DNA of 64,000 nucleotides from Geminicoccaceae bacterium (GTDB taxonomy: Bacteria > Pseudomonadota > Alphaproteobacteria > Geminicoccales > Geminicoccaceae), in assembly GCA_028285265.1 (NCBI GenBank), contig JANQPX010000030.1:124001-188000 (forward strand). The letters are read 5' to 3'. This document shows positions 31,446-39,574 of this stretch, piece by piece. Both the position numbers and the translations under genes were made by a program. The notes under the pieces were generated by a model, which saw only the letters and a list, made by a program, of their open reading frames with translations, was not told the origin of the DNA and searched no databases. Every line of letters starts with the position of its first letter. The stretch's first letter is position 1.

Positions 31446-33185
31446 ATGCTTACTATGAACCTCAGAACGGTCTCGCTGGTCGCCGGTTTCGGCTTCGTCA
31501 CGCTCGCGACCTTCACCCAGGGCGTTCTGCCGATGCTCGAGCCGCAAACGCTGACCGACAAGGTGACCCGCGTGGTGCGCACCGATCTCGGTGAGCTGAA
31601 ATGGATAGAAGCCCAGGCGGTCGACTACACGCCCGAAGAACAGATGGGCCGGGACATCTATATCCGCGAGGGCTGCTGGTACTGCCATTCGCAATATGTC
31701 CGTCCGGTCACCGGAGAGACGCTGCGCTGGGGGCCGATCACCCAGGCCGGTGAGTATGCCTATGATACACCACATCTTTTCTCGACACGGCGCATCGGCC
31801 CCGACCTTTCGCGTGTGGGTCTGAAATATTCGGACGAGTGGCACTATGCCCACTTTTGGGATCCGCGCATGATCATCCCGGAGTCGATCATGCCGCGTTT
31901 TATGAAGCTGTTCGATGCGCCCGAAGAACCTGTGGCCGTGGTCGACGGTCCGGATGGTCTCAAGACCGTCGAGCAGAATGAGGTCACCGAGGCCATTTTC
32001 GACTTTTCCAAAGCCGGAGATGCGGCTGCACATCTCAAGATTACCCCCAATCAAGACGGCCTCTTGTTTGTACCGGAGCGCGGAAAATATCCCGTGATCT
32101 GGACACCGAACGATGAGTTCACTGGAGACAACGTCGAGCTTGCCGTGGTGACCGAGGAACTGACGTCGCTGGTCGCCTATCTGCAAAAGCTCGGCATGAA
32201 TCGTGGCAAATGGCGCGATGTGTTCGCCTCGCAGACCGCGGATATCAGCCAGGTGAGCTTGGAAAGAGATGAGGAGTGGATCGGGCTTGGGCGGAAGGTC
32301 TATGACCGCCGCTGCGCTGGCTGCCACGGCGTCGAAGGAGACGGCAATGGCCCGGCGGCGACTTTCACCTACCGGGACCGTCCGCGCAATTTCAACCAGG
32401 CTGTGTTCAAATTCCGATCGACGGGCTCCGACTCGCTGCCGACCGATGGTGATCTGCTGCGAACTTTGGTGAGAGGCGTTCGCGGCACGTCGATGCCAGC
32501 CTGGCACATGCTGTTGGAGAAGGAACGCCAAGCGGTCATTCAATATATCAAATACGAACTGGCCGTGGATCGCTCGGATCCTGAAGATCCTTATGTGATC
32601 TTCGAAGAGGAGGAGCCTGAGGAGCCCATCCATATAGCCCGTGCGCCCGAACCCGACGAGGACATGATCGCCGAAGGCCAGGAGATCTGGCAGCAGGCCA
32701 AGTGCTGGGAGTGCCATGGCGAGACTGGCAAAGGCGATGGCCCGAAGTCTGTAGGCTTGAAGGACGACAACAAGTTTCTGATCTGGCCTGCCGATCTGAC
32801 CACTGGTCAGTTCAAATCAGGACCGTCCGTGCGGGATATGTTCCGCACGATCTCCAATGGACTGAGTGGATCGCCGATGCCGTCTTACTCGGACTCGTTT
32901 GACGAAGATGAGCGCTGGGCGCTTGCTTACTACGTGATGTCGCTTTCCTCCTTTACCGATCCCTTGAGCCGCAAGCCGCTCGTCATCGACGACGCCGATC
33001 GCGACGCACTGAACGATCCTGATCTTGAGGCGCGTCGATCAGAAGACGCTTACAAGCCGGAGAAGGCCATCGCCGACTCGAACACGCGCTATGGCGGGAA
33101 TGCCTGGGCGAAGCGGCGCGGTATGGAGGTTATCGGCGATGCGAATGCCGACGAGACACGGACGTTTGAGATCAAGCAGCAATGA
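31446..33185 (+). CDS. CcoO fused to a dihaem cytochrome c module
   Basis: A 579-residue membrane protein. Residues 1-250 match CcoO: an N-terminal helix, CWYCH (77-81), SQYVRPVTGET, RIGPDLSRVG, DPRMIIPESIMP. Two further c-type domains follow, CAGCH (290-294) with GTSMPAWH and CWECH (420-424) with SGSPMPSY. In usual cbb3 oxidases the two extra haems sit on CcoP, a separate subunit. Here they are on the same chain as CcoO. The C-terminal tail (about 500-579) is hydrophilic and unlike known domains. Confidence 0.9.
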   Translation: MLTMNLRTVSLVAGFGFVTLATFTQGVLPMLEPQTLTDKVTRVVRTDLGELKWIEAQAVDYTPEEQMGRDIYIREGCWYCHSQYVRPVTGETLRWGPITQAGEYAYDTPHLFSTRRIGPDLSRVGLKYSDEWHYAHFWDPRMIIPESIMPRFMKLFDAPEEPVAVVDGPDGLKTVEQNEVTEAIFDFSKAGDAAAHLKITPNQDGLLFVPERGKYPVIWTPNDEFTGDNVELAVVTEELTSLVAYLQKLGMNRGKWRDVFASQTADISQVSLERDEEWIGLGRKVYDRRCAGCHGVEGDGNGPAATFTYRDRPRNFNQAVFKFRSTGSDSLPTDGDLLRTLVRGVRGTSMPAWHMLLEKERQAVIQYIKYELAVDRSDPEDPYVIFEEEEPEEPIHIARAPEPDEDMIAEGQEIWQQAKCWECHGETGKGDGPKSVGLKDDNKFLIWPADLTTGQFKSGPSVRDMFRTISNGLSGSPMPSYSDSFDEDERWALAYYVMSLSSFTDPLSRKPLVIDDADRDALNDPDLEARRSEDAYKPEKAIADSNTRYGGNAWAKRRGMEVIGDANADETRTFEIKQQ

Positions 33186-33194
33186 GGCCAAGCG

Positions 33195-33356
33195 ATGTTT
33201 GAACAGACAATCCTTCAATTCCTCGTGGCCGCGTTTATGAGCTTGGGCGGTGTGTGCGTATTCATCTGGGCGGTTCTCTCCGGTCAGTTCAATGGGATCG
33301 AAGAACCAAAATATCGCGTCTTCGAGATGGAGAGGGATGACGATGTCCGACAATAG
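33195..33356 (+). CDS. ccoS: CcoS-like oxidase assembly protein
   Basis: A 53-residue protein with one membrane helix. The stretch VFIWAVLSGQFNGIEEPKYRV matches the CcoS signature FIWAVxSGQFDDLExPAYR. In known systems CcoS is needed for cofactor insertion into CcoN. The stop overlaps the next gene's start by 14 bases. Too short for a long-frame search but well supported by motif and place. Confidence 0.85.
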   Translation: MFEQTILQFLVAAFMSLGGVCVFIWAVLSGQFNGIEEPKYRVFEMERDDDVRQ

Positions 33357-33540
33357 TTCCGGTCATAATAAGGACGTGCCGCATCACCAGCAGGTCGAGA
33401 GCTATGGCGGCGGCCATATTGAGGCGCGTCACGGACGGGTCAATCTCTGGCTCGCCCTCGTCTATCTCATCATGTTCATCTGGGCGATCTACTACGGCTT
33501 CACATATTGGGGCGGTCTCGGCCCCGGCCTCGACTACTAA
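33343..33540 (+). CDS. CcoP-like single-helix membrane stub without haem motifs
   Basis: A 65-residue protein: a hydrophilic N-terminus rich in His (VPHHQQVES), then one membrane helix (VNLWLALVYLIMFIWAIYYGF), then GGLGPGLDY. This layout resembles the N-terminal membrane part of CcoP, which ends in a Trp/Tyr-Pro-Gly stretch before its cytochrome domain. There is no CXXCH. The two cytochrome domains may have moved to CcoO, leaving the membrane part as its own gene. The start overlaps ccoS. Confidence 0.7.
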   Translation: MSDNSSGHNKDVPHHQQVESYGGGHIEARHGRVNLWLALVYLIMFIWAIYYGFTYWGGLGPGLDY

Positions 33541-33653
33541 GCGGCATGGTCACCTTTAGCGATAGGATCGCTTTGACCAAGATTGTCGGTATACGGCCAA
33601 GTCTAACGAGGCCGAGAACATGCCCAAAGCCCACCAAAGGGACGCATTGAATC

Positions 33654-33758
33654 ATGGATATCGGTCTAAAAGTCCTTCTCGGCTATACGATCTTGAATGG
33701 TGCGATCCTGAGTTACGATCTCGCCTATAACATTGTCCGTGCCTTGGGCGTCTTTTAG
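33654..33758 (+). CDS. Very small membrane-like protein
   Basis: A 34-residue frame (MDIGLKVLLGYTILNGAIL...) with one hydrophobic stretch. It lies in the small-gene run of the cbb3 block, 113 bases after the CcoP-like stub, and 11 bases before another 34-residue frame. I do not recognise it. Small single-helix subunits such as CcoM or CcoH-type helpers occur in cbb3 oxidases, so it could be one of these. Confidence 0.5.
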   Translation: MDIGLKVLLGYTILNGAILSYDLAYNIVRALGVF

Positions 33759-33769
33759 GGGGGACTGTC

Positions 33770-33874
33770 ATGATGGGAGCGATGTCCGCACCTGAGCTGT
33801 TCGGCTTCACTATCTTCATCGCGATGACCGTCGCGTTCTTCGCCTGGATCGCCTATCTGATCTTTTTCAGATAG
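33770..33874 (+). CDS. Very small membrane-like protein
   Basis: A 34-residue frame with a clear single hydrophobic helix (FTIFIAMTVAFFAWIAYLIFF) ending in Arg. GGGGGGA stands just before the double ATG, a strong ribosome binding site. It is likely real and likely a small oxidase subunit or assembly aid, judged from place and composition only. Confidence 0.6.
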   Translation: MMGAMSAPELFGFTIFIAMTVAFFAWIAYLIFFR

Positions 33875-33979
33875 CTGTGTGACCACGTCGTGGACGTTGA
33901 CCGCCAGTGTCTGGATTGATGGTATGTCGCCTGGTTTGAGATGGTCAGCGATGTGGCGATTTGTTGCGACAGGGCCGAC

Positions 33980-34777
33980 ATGAGTGCCTTTCTGGTCGCT
34001 ATGTTGGCAGGTGTCGCCGGCAGTTTTCATTGCGTTGGCATGTGCGGCGGCTTCGCCTGCGGCCTTGCCCAGGCGCGAGGGGGGCCAAGATCCGCATTTG
34101 TGATCCAAGGCCTTCTCTACAATACTGGCCGTGTCGTCAGCTACGCCTTCATCGGCGCCCTTGCCGGGCTTCTTGGGCATGTGCTCATTGGCGGGCATGC
34201 GCATTCGGTAGGTGTGGCCCCGAACTTCGCCGCGATCGCTATGGATGCCACGACACATGGCATGATCACGGCTGAGCTGATGCCGGAGCCCCACGGCATG
34301 GTTCTGGCTGGCGAGATCGGCTGGGCGCAGCGAAGCCTGTCCATCCTTGCAGGGTTGCTGATGCTGGTGATGGCCTCGGAGCTCTTGGGCCTGCGCCGTC
34401 GAGCCCCCGCAAACTGGACAAGACTAGGCAGCGAGGGCTTCGCCAAGGTTTTTCGTACATTGTTGACATCCAAGCGCCCAACAGCAGCGTTGGCGCTCGG
34501 TGTTGCCAATGGATTTTTGCCCTGCCCGTTGGTCTTCGCCTTCGCTGCGGCGGCCGTCGCCACTGGAACCGTCGTCGATGCGGTCCTGCTGATGACCGCC
34601 TTCGGACTTGGCACCTTTCCAGCCATGTTTTTCATGGGCACCGTCGGTTTCTTCATGACGCCCGTGGCGCGCAAATGGGGTGTGCGCTTTTCCGGCGTCT
34701 TTGTCCTGGCAATCGGGCTGGTGACCTTCATACGCGGCCTTGCGCCGAACCTGCTGCATGGCATGCACATGACATGA
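33980..34777 (+). CDS. SafE/TauE-family membrane protein of a cbb3 cluster
   Basis: A 265-residue protein with about seven helices. The N-terminus has GSFHCVGMCGG, and a later GFLPCPLVFA; these Cys-containing helices are usual in the SafE/TauE (UreH-like) members that sit beside ccoGHIS genes. Start chosen at the ATG in front of MSAFLVAML. Such proteins are proposed to move or hand over copper for oxidase assembly, but the substrate is not proven. It overlaps the ATPase gene by four bases. Confidence 0.85.
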   Translation: MSAFLVAMLAGVAGSFHCVGMCGGFACGLAQARGGPRSAFVIQGLLYNTGRVVSYAFIGALAGLLGHVLIGGHAHSVGVAPNFAAIAMDATTHGMITAELMPEPHGMVLAGEIGWAQRSLSILAGLLMLVMASELLGLRRRAPANWTRLGSEGFAKVFRTLLTSKRPTAALALGVANGFLPCPLVFAFAAAAVATGTVVDAVLLMTAFGLGTFPAMFFMGTVGFFMTPVARKWGVRFSGVFVLAIGLVTFIRGLAPNLLHGMHMT

Positions 34778-36981
34778 CAGATTTGCCGGCCAGGACCTCG
34801 ATTTCTGATTTTGCCAACGCTGACGCCGTCGAAGGCGCATCCGCAGCTTCTCCGTTCTGCGATCACTGCGGTCTGCCGCTTGGGCGTCTGGACTATCGGC
34901 GCGACGACGAAGATCAGCCTGTACAGTTCTGTTGCTACGGCTGCTATATCGGCTGGCAGGCGGCGAGAGGCGGTGGGGATGATGTCGCCGCGGTCGGCTT
35001 TTTGATTCGCTTGGGCGTCGGCGCCTTCCTGGCGATGAATATCATGCTCTTCAGCCTGCTCCTCTACACAGGCGCGCTCGACGGTATCGATCTCTGGCTG
35101 AAGCCCTACGTGCACGGTCTTCTCTGGATTTTGGCAACGCCGGTACTGATTATCCTCGGAGGACCATTTTTTAGAGAAGCGATCACCGGTCTTATCGACG
35201 GCAGGCTTGTATCATCCGTCCTGGTCGTGATTGGCACGTCAGCGGCTTATGCCTATTCGGCCATTATCACGTCGCAGGGCGGCGATCGCGTTTACTTCGA
35301 CGCCGTGGCCCTGATCTTGGTGCTCTTCACCCTTGGCCGATATCTGGAAGCCGAAGGCCGCGCCCGTGCCGCGCGCAGCCTTCGGCCCTTCCTCAATGCC
35401 GAACAGCTAAAGGTACGTTGCCTCATCGATGATCGCGAGCTTGTTCTGCCACTTGCAGAAGTGACACCAGGCATGCGGGTTCGGATCGAGCCTGGCGAGC
35501 GCACGCCGGTCGACGGTAAGGTGATTGAGGGTGTGTCGACGGCCGAGGAATCATCGCTCACCGGTGAACCCTGGCCTGCAGAGAAACAACCGGGTGCGGA
35601 CGTGCTCGCCGGCAGTTACAATGGGGATGGTGTTCTCATCGTCGAGGCGACGGCTCCCGGCCTCAACTCTCGCTGGATCACCATCTGCCGAGAAGTTCGA
35701 CAGGCCCTGTCGCAGCCGACGCACTTGCAGCGGCTCGCCGACAAGGTTGCTAGGCTGTTTGTGCCCTCGGTGATGATCATCGCTGTCGTTGCGGCTTGGT
35801 TCAACGGCCATGACGGAACGATCGATGCCGCCCTTTTGTCCGGCCTTGCCGTTCTCGTCGTCGCCTGTCCCTGCGCGCTTGGCCTCGCCTCGCCGTTAGC
35901 CACCAGCATGGCTGTCGGTCGCTTGGTCGAGGCTGGTATCACGCTTCGCCACGGCCTTGCACTTGAGGCTCTCGCGAGCGTGCGCACAATGGCCCTGGAT
36001 AAAACCGGCACGCTCACCGCTGGTCATATCACATGTCGGGAGACGGTCGACATCGCTGCTGATCCTTGTGACGGCTTGTGGCGCGCCGTCAGCCTCGCGG
36101 TTCATTCGAAACATCCGATCTCCAAGGCCATCTGCCGAACGGCCGCTGAGCACGGTATTGAGGGCTGTGCGGCTTCGGAGGTCGAGATCGTACCGGGCAT
36201 GGGTATTCGCGGCACTATCGACGGTGAGATCGTGATCTTGGGCAATGCGCGCTGGCTTAAGAGCGCAGGGATCGATCTGCCGGAGAGGGTGCAAAGAAAG
36301 ATGATCGCGGCGACAGAACAGGGACGGATGCTCGTCTTGGTCGGCTGGAACGGACAGGCGCGCTTCCTCATGACCTTCGACGACGTCAACCACCCCGATG
36401 CAGAGGCGCTGATCAAGATCCTCCGGAATGACGGCGTACACACCATCGTTCTTACCGGCGATGGCAAGCAGCAGACGGAACGGTTTTGTCGCTCGCTGGG
36501 CATCGATCACTGGTTTGCGGAGACCACGCCCGAAGGCAAATGCGCTGTTTTGGACGCCATTGCGGCGAATCGACGGCCGCTCGCCATGGTGGGAGATGGA
36601 GCCAACGACACGACAGCGCTGACCCGCGCAGACGTGGGCATCGCCGTGGGCAGCGGCACGGATCTGGCGCGTGAAACCGCTGACATCGTGCTACCGTCAG
36701 CAGGAATCGCTGCATTGCCCATCCTCCTTCGGCTGGCGCGTGTCACCAAAAGAACGATTGCGACGAACCTCACCTGGGCTTTCGGCTACAACATTATCGC
36801 CATCGGTCTCGCCACAGCCGGTCTGCTCCAGCCGATCATCGCTGCCACCCTCATGGCCGGTTCTAGCCTCGCGGTCGTCGCCAACACCGTGATGAGACTA
36901 GCACCAGGGGATCAAGTGGGAGGTTCGGGAAGACCTTCGCCACGTCAATCATCGGCGGGAGGGGCCGTATCAGCGCAATGA
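34774..36981 (+). CDS. ccoI: CcoI-type copper-transporting P-type ATPase
   Basis: A 735-residue P1B ATPase that exports copper for oxidase assembly. The N-terminus has CDHCG (29-33) and CCYGC (53-57), the metal-binding arrangement typical of CcoI. The transmembrane CPCALGLASP, the phosphorylation site DKTGTLT and GDGANDTTAL are present. The ATGA overlap with the preceding SafE gene shows coupled translation. Neither ccoG nor ccoH is seen beside it. Confidence 0.95.
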   Translation: MTDLPARTSISDFANADAVEGASAASPFCDHCGLPLGRLDYRRDDEDQPVQFCCYGCYIGWQAARGGGDDVAAVGFLIRLGVGAFLAMNIMLFSLLLYTGALDGIDLWLKPYVHGLLWILATPVLIILGGPFFREAITGLIDGRLVSSVLVVIGTSAAYAYSAIITSQGGDRVYFDAVALILVLFTLGRYLEAEGRARAARSLRPFLNAEQLKVRCLIDDRELVLPLAEVTPGMRVRIEPGERTPVDGKVIEGVSTAEESSLTGEPWPAEKQPGADVLAGSYNGDGVLIVEATAPGLNSRWITICREVRQALSQPTHLQRLADKVARLFVPSVMIIAVVAAWFNGHDGTIDAALLSGLAVLVVACPCALGLASPLATSMAVGRLVEAGITLRHGLALEALASVRTMALDKTGTLTAGHITCRETVDIAADPCDGLWRAVSLAVHSKHPISKAICRTAAEHGIEGCAASEVEIVPGMGIRGTIDGEIVILGNARWLKSAGIDLPERVQRKMIAATEQGRMLVLVGWNGQARFLMTFDDVNHPDAEALIKILRNDGVHTIVLTGDGKQQTERFCRSLGIDHWFAETTPEGKCAVLDAIAANRRPLAMVGDGANDTTALTRADVGIAVGSGTDLARETADIVLPSAGIAALPILLRLARVTKRTIATNLTWAFGYNIIAIGLATAGLLQPIIAATLMAGSSLAVVANTVMRLAPGDQVGGSGRPSPRQSSAGGAVSAQ

Positions 36982-37121
36982 CCGACAAGCCAGAGCCGTA
37001 CGGTTTCTCCGATGACGAGAAGGCGGATCTGTTTGTATTTCTAGAGAGATTGAAGGGCGAAGAAATCGTGATCCGGCGTCCTGAACGTTCGCCCTACGGC
37101 TTCTTGGCCTTTCCTCTATGA
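36978..37121 (+). CDS. Small hydrophilic protein after ccoI
   Basis: A 47-residue frame (MTDKPEPYGFSDDEKADLFV...) whose ATG overlaps the ccoI stop (ATGA), with no membrane helix. The coupling and codon quality make it likely to be translated. I do not recognise a family. It ends the plus-strand respiratory block; the next gene runs the other way. Confidence 0.5.
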   Translation: MTDKPEPYGFSDDEKADLFVFLERLKGEEIVIRRPERSPYGFLAFPL

Positions 37122-37144
37122 ACCAATGGTGATCGCCGAAGCTT

Positions 37145-37789
37145 TCAACGTGAGGCGACGGCAACATTCCTGTGAATGAAGCCATAGGGGTAATAGGTAT
37201 TCCCGCCGAAATGTCCGCCTTCAGTGTTCCAAAAGCGCACAGCAGACCAGTCGTTGTTTTCGGAGACATCGATCACTGGCGCCATCCGATGAATGCGGCC
37301 TTTGTTCAGCCAGTTGGCATGGCTCACCAGTGCTGTGCGGTTATCGATGACCTCTTCAACATAGGCGACATGGCCAAGGCTATTTTGCTTTCGTTTGAGC
37401 ACCATCACGGCACCGGCACGCGGATGTTGGCTCCTGGGATATCGCCCTGCAGCCTGACCCCACCATGTCCAGGCATTGCCCCGAATCTCGATGTTGGAGA
37501 GGTCGCGAGCATAAGGCACGCATTGAAGGGGCTTTTTCGGTGTGATGATGTTGGCAAGGAGTGGTTTAGGCAGATTGGCGATCGGTCGGACTTGTTGCTT
37601 CGACGACGTCACAACCTGAGTCGCCTGGAGACGAGCATAGCGCACGGCGCTTTCCGTCGGTTTGACCTGCTGCAGCGCGGTCGGCCTTGCCAGTCTCTCC
37701 GGTCCCGACGAGCATGCCGAAACGACGGCGGCCGCGACCACGACAAAGAGCCAAGGCGATGCCTTGGGCCGATATTCTCGCTTATTCAT
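37145..37789 (-). CDS. CHAP-domain lipoprotein
   Basis: A 214-residue protein with a lipoprotein signal (VVAAAVVSACSS). The C-terminal half matches the CHAP amidase fold: CVPYARDLSNIEIRGNAWTWWGQA, then GHVAYVEEV and VSHANWL, which supply the Cys, His and Asn of the active site. Such proteins hydrolyse peptide cross-links in peptidoglycan. It is followed by rlpA in the same direction; both face the envelope. Confidence 0.88.
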   Translation of the reverse strand: MNKREYRPKASPWLFVVVAAAVVSACSSGPERLARPTALQQVKPTESAVRYARLQATQVVTSSKQQVRPIANLPKPLLANIITPKKPLQCVPYARDLSNIEIRGNAWTWWGQAAGRYPRSQHPRAGAVMVLKRKQNSLGHVAYVEEVIDNRTALVSHANWLNKGRIHRMAPVIDVSENNDWSAVRFWNTEGGHFGGNTYYPYGFIHRNVAVASR

Positions 37790-37942
37790 TCATTTTTATC
37801 CGACTCGATAGCTTTTCCCTTATCATCGCTGTAAATTTCTAAGGCAAGCTTAACGTTCTGAGAAAACGATTTTTTTACCATGGACGTACAGCCTTGCAAC
37901 GCCGGCACGGTTGATGTGGCCGGTCAGGGCAGCACCCTTCAA

Positions 37943-38488
37943 TCAGTTAACTGTGGCCAGATGCTGATGGATCTCGGCGCGACGTCGCTGGGGTGGAGCA
38001 ACGCCGTCAGCAAGACCCAAATAGACAACTTCGACTTTGGCTGTCCCTTGGTCCTTAAAGCCCAGTTCCCAGGCAGCGCGCCTGGAGAGATCGATAATTC
38101 GCCGTTTGGCGAAGGGGCCTCGGTCGTTCACGCGTACGGTGATACTTCGACCGTTTTCGAGGTTGGTCACACGTGCGATACTTGGCAGCGGTAGCGTCGG
38201 ATGGGCCGCCGTCATGCCGTGCATATCGTAGACCTCGCCATTGGCGGTCTTTCGCCCGTGGAAGGGATGGCCGTACCAGGAGGCGACGCCGATTTCACGA
38301 AAATCGTTGACCATGCGCGGGTAGTACCATTCACCGTTGATTTGGTAAGGCTGACCAATTTTAAAGTGGCCTCCCCGCGGGCCGTGTAGGCCATTTTGAC
38401 AGGCTGCCAGGACAAGGCTGATTAAACCGAGCATCGCACAGCTCAGTAGCCTACGCAAAAATGACCGGCCTCCGCATGTCATGCGCAT
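37943..38488 (-). CDS. rlpA: RlpA-family septal ring lipoprotein
   Basis: A 181-residue lipoprotein with signal ending LVLAACQNG. The double-psi beta-barrel of RlpA is shown by GVASWYGHPFHGRKTANGE and RVNDRGPFAKRRIIDLS. Relatives are lytic transglycosylases that cut bare glycan strands. No SPOR domain is present after the barrel, unlike many RlpA proteins. Start chosen at the ATG preceded by AGGAAGG. Confidence 0.9.
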   Translation of the reverse strand: MRMTCGGRSFLRRLLSCAMLGLISLVLAACQNGLHGPRGGHFKIGQPYQINGEWYYPRMVNDFREIGVASWYGHPFHGRKTANGEVYDMHGMTAAHPTLPLPSIARVTNLENGRSITVRVNDRGPFAKRRIIDLSRRAAWELGFKDQGTAKVEVVYLGLADGVAPPQRRRAEIHQHLATVN

Positions 38489-38595
38489 ACCCTTCCTGTC
38501 GCCGTGACGGGTTTTCCACATCAACAGCATAGATAAAACCAAGAGGCAACCAGATAGATGGCTATTTCATCGACAAAATGACATTGTAGATGAAG

Positions 38596-38629
38596 AAAAA
38601 GCGCCAACTCACTCGGATGGCACTTTTTT
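38596..38629 (-). terminator. Intrinsic terminator after the SDR gene
   Basis: GCGCCA and TGGCAC, with A5 and T6 flanks, form a hairpin around ACTCACTCGGA. On the minus strand the stem runs into TTTTTCTTC. It lies 40 bases downstream of the SDR gene at 38671 on that strand. One mismatch in the stem. The T-rich flanks suit both directions. Confidence 0.5.
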
Positions 38630-38670
38630 GCCGACGTGGCCTGACGCTTATTTTTTATTCGAATTCAACC

Positions 38671-39444
38671 TTAACGCGCAGTCCAGCCACCGTCAACTGG
38701 AAGAATGACACCGGTAATCATTGATGCCGCGTCGCTAGCAAGGAATGCTATCGCGGCTGCAACCTCTTCTGATTCGACGAATCGTCCCATCGGCGTGTGC
38801 TCGAGCAACCGGTCCACCATCGCGTTGTCGCTCATAAGCGGGGCCGTCAGCGCCGTGCGGGCAAAGGTTGGCGCGACAGCATTGACTCGGATGCCATGTG
38901 GCGCCCATTCGCAGGCGAGTGCTCGGGTCATATTGACGATCGCCCCTTTGGCGGCGTGGTAAGCGAGATTGGGATAATGCGCACCACCGACGAGCCCCAT
39001 GATCGAGGCGACATTGACAACGGCACCCGACCCCTGCGCCAACATGTGCGCACCTGCTGCGCGAACAGCATAGAAGCTGCCTTCTGGACCAGCGGCCATG
39101 ACTCGTTGCCAGCGCTCGGTTTCGAGATCGACGGTGGCACTCCTTGCGCCAATGCCGGCATTGTTGACCAGTATATCAAGTCGCCCATGCCTATGGGCTA
39201 CATCGTTGATGACATCGTTGACGGCCACTTCATTGGTGACATCGACGGCGAACGCTTCACCGCACTCGAGTTCATCCACAACGGCCTGCGCGGCTTCGCC
39301 GTCAATATCCGTCACGGCGACGATCGCGCCATGAGATGCAAGCGCATGCGCGGTCGCACGGCCGAATCCGGCGCCGCCGCCAGTGACCAGCGCCACGCGG
39401 TTATCGAGGCGGTGAAGTCTTTGATAGTCCGTCGGATCGGCCAT
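38671..39444 (-). CDS. SDR-family oxidoreductase
   Basis: A 257-residue NAD(P)-dependent short-chain dehydrogenase. Visible are VTGGGAGFGRAT, NNAGIGARS and the catalytic YHAAKGAI (Tyr-x3-Lys), then GVILPVDGGWTAR at the end. Start chosen at the ATG before MADPTDYQR with GGGAG upstream. Alternative starts lie eight codons earlier. Substrate unknown; the neighbouring TAXI binding protein and amidohydrolase do not point to one. Confidence 0.88.
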   Translation of the reverse strand: MADPTDYQRLHRLDNRVALVTGGGAGFGRATAHALASHGAIVAVTDIDGEAAQAVVDELECGEAFAVDVTNEVAVNDVINDVAHRHGRLDILVNNAGIGARSATVDLETERWQRVMAAGPEGSFYAVRAAGAHMLAQGSGAVVNVASIMGLVGGAHYPNLAYHAAKGAIVNMTRALACEWAPHGIRVNAVAPTFARTALTAPLMSDNAMVDRLLEHTPMGRFVESEEVAAAIAFLASDAASMITGVILPVDGGWTAR

Positions 39445-39574
39445 CCTTTGAGCTCCCTTCGAGCACAACCATCTGAGCTCAAGAAATGCTGCATCGTCAG
39501 CAGGCGGTCGTCTAGTCCATTGGCCGATGTGATCGGCGCCCGGTAGGGCCCGTTACCCCAGGAAAAAAATAGGT

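Noticed and set aside
31380-32717. Long minus-strand frame of 445 codons over the ccoO fusion
   Set aside because: It mirrors a real gene with three haem motifs on the other strand; its residues show no domain and its length is expected in GC-rich DNA.
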